Origin: Blautia hansenii DSM 20583
GTDB taxonomy: Bacteria > Bacillota > Clostridia > Lachnospirales > Lachnospiraceae
Length of the DNA: 64,000 nt
Assembly: GCF_002222595.2 (NCBI RefSeq)
Contig: NZ_CP022413.2
Span: 2,721,001 to 2,785,000 of the forward strand
Direction of reading: 5' to 3'
Shown here: in pieces, positions 39,925-48,657 of the stretch
Position numbering within the stretch: the first letter of the stretch is position 1
How the letters are laid out: every line of letters begins with the position of its first letter
Notes under the pieces: model-generated
The model's input: the letters and a program-made list of their open reading frames with translations, nothing else
The model's database searches: none
What the model was told of the DNA's origin: nothing
Position numbers and translations under genes: made by a program

Positions 39925-41136
39925 ATGAAGTATTCAAAAGAAGAGATCATCCAATATGTGCAGGAAGAAGATGTTAAATTCATTCGTCTTGCCTTTTGCG
40001 ATGTATTTGGCAAACAGAAGAATATATCCATTATGCCTCAGGAACTTCCTCGGGCTTTTGAATATGGTATTGCCATTGATGCATCTGCAATCGCAGGTTT
40101 TGGAGACGAAACGCATTCTGATTTGTTCCTTCATCCGGAACCAGACACTCTGATGCCCTTACCCTGGAGACCAGAACATGGATGTGTGGTAAGAATGTTC
40201 TGTAGCATTACCTATCCGGACGGAAAAATATTTGAGTGTGACACACGTTCTATTTTAAAAAAAGCAATTCAGGCCGCTGAATATGCCGGTTATCAATTTT
40301 TCTTTGGTGCAGAACAGGAGTTTTATCTATTCCAATTAGATGACAATGGCAAATCCACAAAACTTCCTTATGACAATGCCTCTTATATGGATATTGCTCC
40401 GGAAGACAGAGGTGAAAATATACGTCGTGAAATATGTCTGACATTGGAGCAAATGGGTATTCAGCCAGAAAGTTCCCATCATGAAGAAGGACCAGGACAA
40501 AATGAAATTGACTTCCGCTACTCTAATCCTTTAACAGCAGCTGACAATGCAATGACATTTCAAACCGTTGTCAAAACAATTGCGCAGCAAAATGGGATTT
40601 TTGCTGATTTTAATCCAAAGCCATTAGAACATGCGCCTGGAAATGGATTTCATATTAATATATCTGTCAAATCTTCTGACAGTACAGATAATATGAATTA
40701 TCTGATAGCGGGTATTTTAGATAAAATTTCGGATATGACAATATTTTTAAATCCAACAGAAAATTCTTATAAACGTTTTGGAAAAAACAAGGCTCCGAAA
40801 TATATTTCATGGTCCAATGAAAACCGTTCACAGCTTATCAGAGTTCCTTCAGCAATTGGCAAATATCGACGTGTAGAACTTCGTTCTCCTGATCCCTCTG
40901 CGAATACCTATCTGGCATTTGCCCTGATTATTTATGCTATTCTGGACGGAATTCAAAATAAAACAGAACTTCCTGCACCCTCTGATATTAATCTGTACAA
41001 AGCAGATAAAGATATCCTTACAAGCTTTAAACAACTTCCGGAAAATTTCAAATCTGCCTGTACCACAGCCGCAAACAGTGATTTCATCAGAAAATATATA
41101 CCGGATGCTATATTAAACATCTATTGTAACCGATAA
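39925..41136 (+). CDS. glnA: Glutamine synthetase type I
   Basis: 403 residues, a little shorter than the usual 440-470. Motifs of GSI are present: RLAFCDVFGKQKNISI, the metal-binding FFGAEQEFYLF, HHEEGPGQNEIDFRY, the histidine motif APGNGFHINIS, and the arginine motif SAIGKYRRVELRSPDPSANTYLAFA. No adenylylation tyrosine site of the enterobacterial type could be identified. It follows the glutamate synthase genes by 17 bp, giving a complete GS-GOGAT operon, and precedes the ANTAR gene. Confidence 0.94.
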   Translation: MKYSKEEIIQYVQEEDVKFIRLAFCDVFGKQKNISIMPQELPRAFEYGIAIDASAIAGFGDETHSDLFLHPEPDTLMPLPWRPEHGCVVRMFCSITYPDGKIFECDTRSILKKAIQAAEYAGYQFFFGAEQEFYLFQLDDNGKSTKLPYDNASYMDIAPEDRGENIRREICLTLEQMGIQPESSHHEEGPGQNEIDFRYSNPLTAADNAMTFQTVVKTIAQQNGIFADFNPKPLEHAPGNGFHINISVKSSDSTDNMNYLIAGILDKISDMTIFLNPTENSYKRFGKNKAPKYISWSNENRSQLIRVPSAIGKYRRVELRSPDPSANTYLAFALIIYAILDGIQNKTELPAPSDINLYKADKDILTSFKQLPENFKSACTTAANSDFIRKYIPDAILNIYCNR

Positions 41137-41166
41137 ATCAAATGAACAAAAGAAGGAGGAGATTAA

Positions 41167-41751
41167 ATGAGTTTAAGAGAACGTGTTTACAGTATACTCA
41201 TCGTATCTGCAACAGATAGCTTCACCTCTGCATTCACCAGTCTGTTGTCTGAAATACGCTATTATCCTGTCCTGACGGTCTCAAGTGTCAGTGCTGCCAG
41301 ACGTATATTAGCAGAAAAAGCTTTTGACTTTGTTATCATCAATGCTCCTCTTCCTGATGATATTGGCACCCGTTTTGCAATTGACATATCTACTTCCAAG
41401 CAATGTGTGGTACTCCTTCTTGTTAAAGGTGACATTCAGCCCTCTATTCATGACAAAGTGGCTGAATATGGTGTGTTCACACTGCCAAAACCAATTTCTA
41501 AGCCTATTATTCTCCATTCTCTTACCTGGATGGAAAGCGCTCGTGAACGTTTAAGACAATTTGAAAAAAAGTCTTTATCTATTGAAGACAAAATGGCAGA
41601 AATCCGTCTGGTTAATAAAGCAAAATGGATTTTAATCAGCGAGCTCTCCATGAGTGAACCTGAAGCCCATCATTACATAGAAAAACAGGCAATGAATCGC
41701 TGTATTGCCAAACGATTCATTGCCGAAGAAATCATTAAAACTTATACCTGA
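41167..41751 (+). CDS. ANTAR-domain antiterminator with pseudo-receiver (NitR-like)
   Basis: 194 residues. The C-terminal part (about 139-193) is an ANTAR RNA-binding domain with AKWILISELSMSEPEAHHYIEKQAMNRC and IAEEIIKTY. The N-terminal part is a receiver fold, but the acidic pair is lost (LIVSATDS) and the phospho-acceptor aspartate is N59 (FVIINAPLPDD); only the lysine (K108 in LPKP) remains. The best-known relative is NitR of Clostridium saccharobutylicum, also encoded with glnA. ANTAR proteins bind hexaloop hairpins and prevent terminators, so this protein is the natural partner of the leaders at 30.9, 36.2 and 36.4 kb. Without the aspartate, its signal is probably not phosphorylation. 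Confidence 0.9.
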   Translation: MSLRERVYSILIVSATDSFTSAFTSLLSEIRYYPVLTVSSVSAARRILAEKAFDFVIINAPLPDDIGTRFAIDISTSKQCVVLLLVKGDIQPSIHDKVAEYGVFTLPKPISKPIILHSLTWMESARERLRQFEKKSLSIEDKMAEIRLVNKAKWILISELSMSEPEAHHYIEKQAMNRCIAKRFIAEEIIKTYT

Positions 41752-41801
41752 TAGTTCATGCGCATTTTCCAAATCATATTTTATTTTTTAATATAACGCA
41801 A

Positions 41802-42557
41802 TTAACCAAATCTTCCTGTAATATAATCTTCTGTCTTCTTATTCTTAGGCATAGAAAACATTTCCTCTGTATTTCCGTATTCTACCATTTCTCCTAAAAG
41901 GAAAAAAGCTGTTTTATCAGAAATACGTGCTGCCTGCTGCATATTGTGAGTAACCATAACAATCGTATATTTTTTCTTTAATTCTACTGCTAATTCTTCT
42001 ATTTTGGAAGTGGAAATCGGATCAAGCGCAGAAGTAGGCTCATCCATCAACAATACTTCCGGTTCTACTGCCAATGCTCTTGCAATACAAAGTCTCTGCT
42101 GCTGTCCACCTGACATACCAAGTGCACTTAATTTCAAACGATCTTTTACTTCGTCCCAAATTGCTGCGCTTCTCAATGATTGCTCTACAATTTCATCTAA
42201 CTTTACTTTTGAACGAATACCATGTGTCCTTGGACCATAAGCAATATTATCGTAAATACTCATAGGAAATGGATTTGGCTTCTGGAATACCATTCCTACA
42301 CGTTTTCTTAAAAGATTAACATTCATGTCTCCATAAACGTCTTCTCCGTCTAACAATATATTTCCCGTAATCTGACAGCCTTCTACCAAATCATTCATTC
42401 TATTTAAAGATTTCAGCAAGGTAGACTTTCCACAACCGGAAGGTCCGATAAATGCAGTAATCTCATTTGCCTGAATTTCCAGATTTATGTTTTTTAACGC
42501 ATGAAAAGCTCCTTTATCATAATATAAATCCAAATCGGAAATCGAAAACTTACTCAT
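41802..42557 (-). CDS. pstB: Phosphate ABC transporter ATPase
   Basis: 251 residues with Walker [19 protein letters not shown]-loop [13 protein letters not shown], signature [20 protein letters not shown], Walker [13 protein letters not shown] and the switch histidine in [25 protein letters not shown] is specific for PstB. It is the last gene of pstSCAB and ends 50 bp from the convergent ANTAR gene. No terminator was found in that gap. Usually phoU follows directly. Confidence 0.97.
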   Translation of the reverse strand: MSKFSISDLDLYYDKGAFHALKNINLEIQANEITAFIGPSGCGKSTLLKSLNRMNDLVEGCQITGNILLDGEDVYGDMNVNLLRKRVGMVFQKPNPFPMSIYDNIAYGPRTHGIRSKVKLDEIVEQSLRSAAIWDEVKDRLKLSALGMSGGQQQRLCIARALAVEPEVLLMDEPTSALDPISTSKIEELAVELKKKYTIVMVTHNMQQAARISDKTAFFLLGEMVEYGNTEEMFSMPKNKKTEDYITGRFG

Positions 42558-42566
42558 TCTTTCTAT

Positions 42567-43418
42567 TTATCCTTTCTTAATCTTGCGGGCAATTTTTCCG
42601 GACAACCAGTTAATTGCCAATACAATTACAAGTAATACAACTGCTGTTGCATAAGCCTGATTTACATACAATCCTTCACTTGCAAGAGAATACATGTGTA
42701 CAGACAAGGTTCTCGTAGACGACATTACACTATCCGGCAGCTCTGCTACTGTTCCCGCTGTATACATCAAAGCTGCAGTTTCTCCCACAATACGTCCGAT
42801 AGACAAAATTACACCGGAAAAAATACCTGGTACTGCAGAAGGTAAAATAACCACAAATATAGTTCTAAGTTTTCCTGCACCTAGTCCAAAACTTGCCTCA
42901 CGGTAAGTATCCGGCACTGCCAAAAGCGCTTCTTCTGTTGTTCTCATAATAACAGGGAGTACCATAATTGCCAGTGTAAACGCACCTGCCAGCATAGAAT
43001 ATCCCCAACGCAGTGTTGTTACAAAAAATAACATTCCGAACAGACCATATACAATGGAAGGAATTCCTGTAAGTGTTTCTGCTGTTACGCGCACAACAGA
43101 CACCAGTTTATTTCCCTTTTTCGCATATTCTACCAAATATACTGCTGCAAAAATTCCCAAAGGACCTGCAACCAAAAGAGACAACATAATCATGAAAATC
43201 GTATTGATAATTGCCGGAAACATAGAAACATTCTCCGAATTATACTCCAGTTCAAATAACTGTGGTGTCAAATGCGGCACACCCTTTATCAAAATATATC
43301 CTACAATAAAAATCAGTGTCACTGCTGTAAAGATTGCACTAATCCAAACCAACAAAGCCAAAAGAAAAGAGGCTGGATGATGGGCATACATTTTTAGTTT
43401 CTGACGTATCTTATCCAT
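42567..43418 (-). CDS. pstA: Phosphate ABC transporter permease PstA
   Basis: 283 residues with six membrane helices and the permease coupling motif EALLAVPDTYREASFGLGAGKLRT. The N-terminal helix is followed by the PstA-type FELEYNSENVSMFPAIINTIFMIM. It pairs with PstC. It overlaps pstC by 8 bp and precedes pstB by 9 bp. Confidence 0.95.
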   Translation of the reverse strand: MDKIRQKLKMYAHHPASFLLALLVWISAIFTAVTLIFIVGYILIKGVPHLTPQLFELEYNSENVSMFPAIINTIFMIMLSLLVAGPLGIFAAVYLVEYAKKGNKLVSVVRVTAETLTGIPSIVYGLFGMLFFVTTLRWGYSMLAGAFTLAIMVLPVIMRTTEEALLAVPDTYREASFGLGAGKLRTIFVVILPSAVPGIFSGVILSIGRIVGETAALMYTAGTVAELPDSVMSSTRTLSVHMYSLASEGLYVNQAYATAVVLLVIVLAINWLSGKIARKIKKG

Positions 43419-44283
43419 TTATTCCCCTCCTCTTAACTAATGAGAACAACAGGTTAATTAATAAAATAAAGACAAAAAGTACAACTGCTGTTGCAATCAA
43501 TGCTTCCTTGTGAAGATCAGCTGCATATCCCATTTCCATAACAATATTTGATGTTAAAGTACGAACACCTTTAAACAGACCTTTTGGCATACGCGGTTGA
43601 TTTCCTGCAATCATAATAACCGCCATAGTCTCTCCAATTGCTCTTCCGATACCTAAAATCACACCTGCCATTACACCTGATTTTGCAGCTGGCAGCACTG
43701 TACGAAACACACTTCTTTCATGTGTTGCCCCAAGAGCAAGAGCACCTTCATAATAACTCTCCGGCACTGCACGAATTGCAGACTCACCCACACTGATAAT
43801 TGTAGGCAAAATCATAATACCCAGCATTACCGAAGCCGTGAACATACTGGAACCGTCTCCCCCAAATCCCAGCTGAATACCAAAGAAGTCACGAACAAAA
43901 GGAACAACCACTACCATACCAAAGAAACCATATACAACAGAAGGAATTCCTGCCAGTAATTCAACAGCAGGTTTCATAAATTTATATAATTTTGGTGGGC
44001 AGAACTTTGCCATGAAAACAGCTGTACAAATACCAATGGGAACACCAATTAAAACGGCTCCTGCGGTTACATAAATACTGCCTAAAATAAATGGTAAAAT
44101 ACCGTAAATATTGTTTCCCGGCTTCCATCTTTCTCCCAGCAAAAAGTCAAAAACTCCTATTTTGCCAATGGCAGGAATACCATTGGCAAATAAGAAGATG
44201 CAAATTAATGCTACTGCCAGAATAGAGGCACAGGCACACACAAGAAACACATATTTCATAACGGTTTCTTTTATATTTTTCAT
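43411..44283 (-). CDS. pstC: Phosphate ABC transporter permease PstC
   Basis: 290 residues with six membrane helices. GVFDFLLGERWKPGNNIYGILPFILGS is typical of PstC, and the coupling helix reads SAIRAVPESYYEGALALGATHERS. Forms the phosphate channel with PstA. It follows pstS by 21 bp. Confidence 0.95.
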   Translation of the reverse strand: MKNIKETVMKYVFLVCACASILAVALICIFLFANGIPAIGKIGVFDFLLGERWKPGNNIYGILPFILGSIYVTAGAVLIGVPIGICTAVFMAKFCPPKLYKFMKPAVELLAGIPSVVYGFFGMVVVVPFVRDFFGIQLGFGGDGSSMFTASVMLGIMILPTIISVGESAIRAVPESYYEGALALGATHERSVFRTVLPAAKSGVMAGVILGIGRAIGETMAVIMIAGNQPRMPKGLFKGVRTLTSNIVMEMGYAADLHKEALIATAVVLFVFILLINLLFSLVKRRGING

Positions 44284-44304
44284 TCCTTTAATCCCTTTCT
44301 GTCT

Positions 44305-45258
44305 TTACTGAAGGTCGCTCCATTCTGTAATTTCACCTGTGTAAATATCTTTTACCTGATCTGTTGTAATATCACTCATAGAGTTTTTATTATTTACAAT
44401 AACTGCAATACCGTCTAATGCAATTTCCTGTCCTTTTAATCCAGCTTCGATTTCTGAGTCTTTTAATTCTCTGGAAGCCATTCCAATATCACAGATACCA
44501 TTTACTGTGGATTCCATACCTGTTGTAGAGTCACTCTGCTGAATTTCAATTTCTGCATTTGGATTTACTTCTTTATATCCTTCTTTTAACTTTTCCATTA
44601 CCGGTGTAATAGAAGAAGAACCTGCAATTACGATTTTTCCAGATGGTTTTGTTCCCGCATAAGCCGCTGCATCATCTCCAACAGAAATATAACCATTATC
44701 TTCTACGATTTTCTGACCTTCCTGACTTAAAATATAAGAAATGAAATCCTGTGCTGTCTCACTTACGCCTTCTTTTGTAGCAATATTGAATGGACGTGCA
44801 ATTTTATAAGTATCACTTTTTACATTTTCTGCTGTAGCTTCTGCTCCATCTACTTTTAAAGCTTTTACAGGGTCATCCAAAGAACCTAAAGAAATATATC
44901 CGATTGCCTGAGGATTACCTGCTACACTTGTCATCATAACAGATGTATTATTTGTTACCTGTGCATCTTCTGTTGTATTGTCAATTTTTTCCCCTGAAGC
45001 ATCCTTTTCTTCAATTCCAAATAACTCAATGAACGCACTTCTTGTTCCTGAACCTTCTTCTCTGGAAATTACAGAAATTTCTCCTTTTGGTGCTTCTGTA
45101 CTTTTTTCAGCTTCTCCTGATGAAGCTTCTTGATTTGTTGCTTCCTTATTTGTAGTTTCTTTATTTGCATTTTCATCATTTCCGCTTTCATTTCCACATG
45201 CTGCTAAACCGAATACCATAGTTCCCATTAAAATTGCTGCTAACATTTTTTTCTTCAT
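44305..45258 (-). CDS. pstS: Phosphate-binding lipoprotein PstS, circularly permuted
   Basis: 317 residues. Signal peptide with lipobox LAAC (C21), then a linker rich in E, K, N and T. The order of the two halves is the reverse of ordinary PstS: residues 59-190 contain VISREEGSGTRSAF, SVMMTSVAGNPQAIGYISLG and SQEGQKIVEDNGYI, which normally form the second half, while residues 206-317 contain GKIVIAGSSSITPVMEKL, CDIGMASREL and DGIAVIVNN, ending with DIYTGEITEWSDLQ, normally the first half. The phosphate-contacting loops of both halves are present. I recall similar proteins in other Lachnospiraceae, so this is probably family-wide. Position before pstC makes the function secure. Confidence 0.92.
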   Translation of the reverse strand: MKKKMLAAILMGTMVFGLAACGNESGNDENANKETTNKEATNQEASSGEAEKSTEAPKGEISVISREEGSGTRSAFIELFGIEEKDASGEKIDNTTEDAQVTNNTSVMMTSVAGNPQAIGYISLGSLDDPVKALKVDGAEATAENVKSDTYKIARPFNIATKEGVSETAQDFISYILSQEGQKIVEDNGYISVGDDAAAYAGTKPSGKIVIAGSSSITPVMEKLKEGYKEVNPNAEIEIQQSDSTTGMESTVNGICDIGMASRELKDSEIEAGLKGQEIALDGIAVIVNNKNSMSDITTDQVKDIYTGEITEWSDLQ

Positions 45259-45323
45259 AATAAATACTCTCCTTTATTATCTTTATTTGTAAAATTCAAT
45301 TCTTCTCCTCGTCGACAGCATTT

Positions 45324-45389
45324 ACTATAAAGGAGTTTTGTAAAATCACCAATCATGAAATCGTTAAATTTCTGTAAAATTATCGTAAA
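45324..45389 (-). promoter_or_regulatory. pstS promoter with PHO-box repeats
   Basis: On the minus strand TTTACG-N5-TTTACA-N5-TTAACG-N5-ATGATT-N5-TTTTAC, then 10 bases and TATAGT (45329-45324). The repeats have an exact 11-bp period and match the Gram-positive PhoP half-site TT(A/T)AC(A/G). The spacing of the last repeat to TATA equals that before phoU. Confidence 0.78.
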
Positions 45390-45582
45390 CCTAAATTTTC
45401 AGATAATAGATTTAGTTTTCACGTTATTTCGGTGAATTATAACATAGTTCGTTAAAAATTTGACTTCAAAAAAGTCAATATCTTTTCTTCTTTTTTCTAC
45501 AAAAAACGCCTTTTTATAAGAAGTACACAAAACCTTTGTTCTTTATTTCATTATGTAAATCATATTCTTCCACACATTTTTT

Positions 45583-45677
45583 TGTGGATAATGTGGATAA
45601 CTTAGTGTATAACTATAATTTTCCCATATTTATTGGATTTTTCAGTGTGTATAACTTTGAGGATAAAATGTGGGAAA
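45583..45677 (+). other. DnaA-box cluster in an AT-rich gap
   Basis: Two perfect DnaA boxes (TGTGGATAA) lie end to end at 45583-45591 and 45592-45600. Near matches in the same orientation follow: GTGTATAAC (45605), TGTGTATAA (45646), TGAGGATAA (45658) and TGTGGGAAA (45669). The gap from 45390 to 45833 is very AT-rich and holds no gene that I can support. No dnaA or dnaN is near, so this is probably not the main origin. Confidence 0.65.
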
Positions 45678-45833
45678 CTTCCAACAGTTCAACATCTTTT
45701 GTACACTTTTACATTTGAGAATATTCTGACTATTTAAAAGATAACATAAACTATTTTATCTATATTTTACATCCAACAACATTTCTATTTTGTAAAATTG
45801 ATTATGTAAACTCTTTTCTTTTTAAACTCCAAG

Positions 45834-45862
45834 AAAAAAGGAAGCCCATCTTCTGAGCTTCC
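45834..45862 (-). terminator. Intrinsic terminator after galK
   Basis: Stem GGAAGC / GCTTCC with an 11-base loop, followed by TTTTTTCTTGG on the minus strand, 25 bp past the galK stop. Confidence 0.8.
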
Positions 45863-45886
45863 CAAACTTTTTCTATATTCCTATTA

Positions 45887-47167
45887 TTACAATACCTGCA
45901 TACCGCCATGCTGACGTACTTTTAATACATGACAAGAACCACTTCCAAAAACTTTATCCATAGCTTTTCTGTATTCTTCTACAAAGCTGTTTTCCACAAA
46001 AATCTGAATGGTTCCTGCGAAACCGCCTCCGTGTACACGGCACACACCATGATTACCCAAAATGCTTTCGCTGACGCCAAGAGCAATGGACATTGCCTGA
46101 CTTTGTTCGTTTCTTGTTGTATAGATGTTCTGAAGATATTTAAAAGAGGAGTTTCCTGATTTTTCCACAAGAGAAAGAAATTCTTTAAAATCTCCCTGTT
46201 TCAGAGCTTCTACCTGTGCCTGTACACGTTTTTCTTCCTCGAAGAAGTGAAGGGCACGCAGTACCGGTCTGTCTCCTAAAATACTTCTCAGCCCCGGTAT
46301 CTGGCTGTAAAACTCTTTCTCATCTACCTCTCTTAACACATCCTGTTTAAAGAAAGCAGCTACCTTCTTCATCTCTGCGGGAATTTGTGCGTAATCCTCT
46401 GTAAGGTCTGCATGAGAAGCTTTTGTATCCACAATACACAGACTGTATTTATAAGCTTCAAAGTCAGCCGGAACCTTCTCTACCACAGGTTCTTCCGGAT
46501 TTTTAAAATCAATATGGATTAATCCGCCTACGGAACATGCCATCTGGTCCATCAAGCCGCATGGCTTTCCGAAATATACATTCTCCGCAAACTGTCCTGC
46601 CTGTGCAAGAAATACAGGACTGATGCTCATTTCATTAAATAAGCCGGAGAAAATCGTACCTACAATAATTTCAAATGCTGCGGAAGAGGAAAGTCCTGCT
46701 CCAATCAGCACATCACTGGTAACATAAGCTTCAAAGCCGCCAACACGGTAGCCTTCTTCTTTTACCTTAGCTACAACGCCACGGATTAAAGCTGCTGTTG
46801 TTCCTTCTTCTTCATATTTTTCTTCTAAATCATTTACGTCTACCTCTACCATGTCGTATCCTTCTGATACAATACGGATAAGGTCTCCTTCTGTCTTACT
46901 TACGACTGCAATGGCATCTAAGTTGATTGATGTAGCAAGCACCATTCCAAGCTGGTGGTCTGTGTGATTTCCGCACACTTCACTACGCCCCGGTGCGCTG
47001 TAAACTTCTACTTCCTTTTCGCCGTAAAGCTTTTCAAACTCTGTAATTGCATCTGCATATCTTTTGTTCTGATATTCCAGCATGCTTTCATCCAGATAAA
47101 TTTCTTTCAATAACTGACTATACTTTCCCTGTAATAATTCTTCTTTTAAAATTCCGGAGTTCTTCAT
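45887..47167 (-). CDS. galK: Galactokinase
   Basis: 426 residues of the GHMP kinase family. The galactokinase signature near the start (SAPGRSEVCGNHTDHQLG), the ATP-binding GAGLSSSAAFEI and the C-terminal GVCRVHGGGFAGTIQIF are present. It phosphorylates galactose at C1 as the first Leloir step. It is about 40 residues longer than the E. coli enzyme, mostly in an N-terminal extension (first 45 residues), as in many Firmicutes of this family. No galE or galT lies within the window, so the gene stands alone with its own terminator. Confidence 0.93.
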   Translation of the reverse strand: MKNSGILKEELLQGKYSQLLKEIYLDESMLEYQNKRYADAITEFEKLYGEKEVEVYSAPGRSEVCGNHTDHQLGMVLATSINLDAIAVVSKTEGDLIRIVSEGYDMVEVDVNDLEEKYEEEGTTAALIRGVVAKVKEEGYRVGGFEAYVTSDVLIGAGLSSSAAFEIIVGTIFSGLFNEMSISPVFLAQAGQFAENVYFGKPCGLMDQMACSVGGLIHIDFKNPEEPVVEKVPADFEAYKYSLCIVDTKASHADLTEDYAQIPAEMKKVAAFFKQDVLREVDEKEFYSQIPGLRSILGDRPVLRALHFFEEEKRVQAQVEALKQGDFKEFLSLVEKSGNSSFKYLQNIYTTRNEQSQAMSIALGVSESILGNHGVCRVHGGGFAGTIQIFVENSFVEEYRKAMDKVFGSGSCHVLKVRQHGGMQVL

Positions 47168-47265
47168 CTCTGGTTTATCCTCCTTGGTTCTGATAATTTA
47201 ACAACCCTCATAAAGAGCATATCACACTCGTATGCTTTTTACCACTACATTTCTTCCGACTTTTC

Positions 47266-48510
47266 CTATTCTTCCGTAATCTTTTCCTCATTCAAAAGCG
47301 CATCTGAAGGATTTGTTTTCTCATCCTCATTTTCCTCTCCCTCATCCAAGGTCTCGGGACTGTTGGAAACCTCAAGCTCTCTCACCAGCTGCAAATCTTT
47401 GTCCACAAAAATACGGATAAAATTCTTCTTACTCTCATCTGAATATATAAAATAATTCTCTCCCTTTTCATCCTCTTCCTTCTGATAAACGCTTCCTTCC
47501 AGCCGTTGTTTCATTTCTTCTGCCGGCATGCCCAGTACAATTTCATCTCCCACGCCAATGGAAACCTTTGTCACATCAAAATCTCCCGACAGATTTGTCA
47601 CAAAGGTATTTTGAATATTTGTGGTTGCTTCTCCGTAGTTTTTTACCACTGCATATAAGGACTGCCCGTTTTTTTCCAGCGTCACATACCCATGCCTTCC
47701 TGCTTTTACATACGTATCCGAGCCCTCTTTTGAAATTTTCCATCCATTTTCCACAAACTGCGATACAGGCGCAGGAATTTGATAAAAAGAGTTATCATAC
47801 TTTACCACATATTCCTGAAAGTCTCCATTGTACTCCTCCGGCGCTTGATATTCCTTTACTTCTTTCGGTATTTCCTCTGAAATCGGTTCTTCCTCATTCT
47901 CCGGTTCCCGATAATTTTTCATCCGTACCTGATACAGCACCTCATCCTCTATATGAAATACCAGCTCTGCTTCCTTATATTTTCCATATTCATACGTAAT
48001 ATAGATATCCTCTTTTTCCTCGTACTCATCCGTAGGTGTTCCGAATTTGTCTGTCACCTGAACAAGCGTGCTTTCTCCCAGTGTAATTCCTGACGGAAGC
48101 TGATAATAAGGAGCTTTCTCTTCATATTTTAAAAGAATTCCTCCTACATAACACTGTTTTAAAGGCTTCTTCTCCCCCTCAGGATTTACAAAATCCACAG
48201 AAATCTCCTGCTCCTGATTTTTTAAAGTTTCTCCTTCTATATAAGCTTCTCCGTCCAGCATGGTCTCTTCCTGCTTTTCGTCAATACTCCATCCCTTTTC
48301 TTCCCATTTGGACAGCTCCGCAGGCAGCTTCCATACATCTTCTCCTATGGAAAATTCAAAATCCCAAAGATTTTCAGATAAGGAAACCTCCGGCTTTTGA
48401 TTTTCTTCCTGCTGCAAAGCTTCCTGTGGATTTGGAGTGTTCTCTTTCTTCTCGCATCCCCCTAAAAGTAAGAAAGACATGAAGCATAGCAATATTCCTT
48501 TTTTTCTCAA
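47266..48510 (-). CDS. Lipoprotein with an internal duplication, function unknown
   Basis: About 414 residues. The signal peptide ends with LLLGGC, a type II lipobox. I prefer a TTG start at 48510, with GGAGAGGGCGG just ahead, because it gives a normal lipoprotein leader; an ATG at 48543 would add eleven charged residues. The mature protein has two related halves: each has a KLPAELSKWEEKGWSI / QIPAPVSQFVENGWKI segment followed by a beta-rich part with a cysteine or valine-rich strand and a G-x-(S/D)-x-(L/I)-VxxxxxxxG stretch. The ends are acidic. No enzyme motif is seen. Confidence 0.75.
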   Translation of the reverse strand: MRKKGILLCFMSFLLLGGCEKKENTPNPQEALQQEENQKPEVSLSENLWDFEFSIGEDVWKLPAELSKWEEKGWSIDEKQEETMLDGEAYIEGETLKNQEQEISVDFVNPEGEKKPLKQCYVGGILLKYEEKAPYYQLPSGITLGESTLVQVTDKFGTPTDEYEEKEDIYITYEYGKYKEAELVFHIEDEVLYQVRMKNYREPENEEEPISEEIPKEVKEYQAPEEYNGDFQEYVVKYDNSFYQIPAPVSQFVENGWKISKEGSDTYVKAGRHGYVTLEKNGQSLYAVVKNYGEATTNIQNTFVTNLSGDFDVTKVSIGVGDEIVLGMPAEEMKQRLEGSVYQKEEDEKGENYFIYSDESKKNFIRIFVDKDLQLVRELEVSNSPETLDEGEENEDEKTNPSDALLNEEKITEE

Positions 48511-48657
48511 ACCGCCCTCTCCTCTCTTTTCTTTTATCCTCATTATTACCTGCTATACAGCATCTTAACACAAGCCCTTCCTCTTTTCCATGCAAAATGC
48601 ACATACATCTTTCTTTTTCTCATAAACTATAATGAATATCCTTACAAGGAGCTTACC

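Noticed and set aside
45583..45677. Main chromosomal origin of replication
   Set aside because: DnaA boxes are there, but dnaA, dnaN, rpmH or gyrB are not, so a box cluster is the safer reading.
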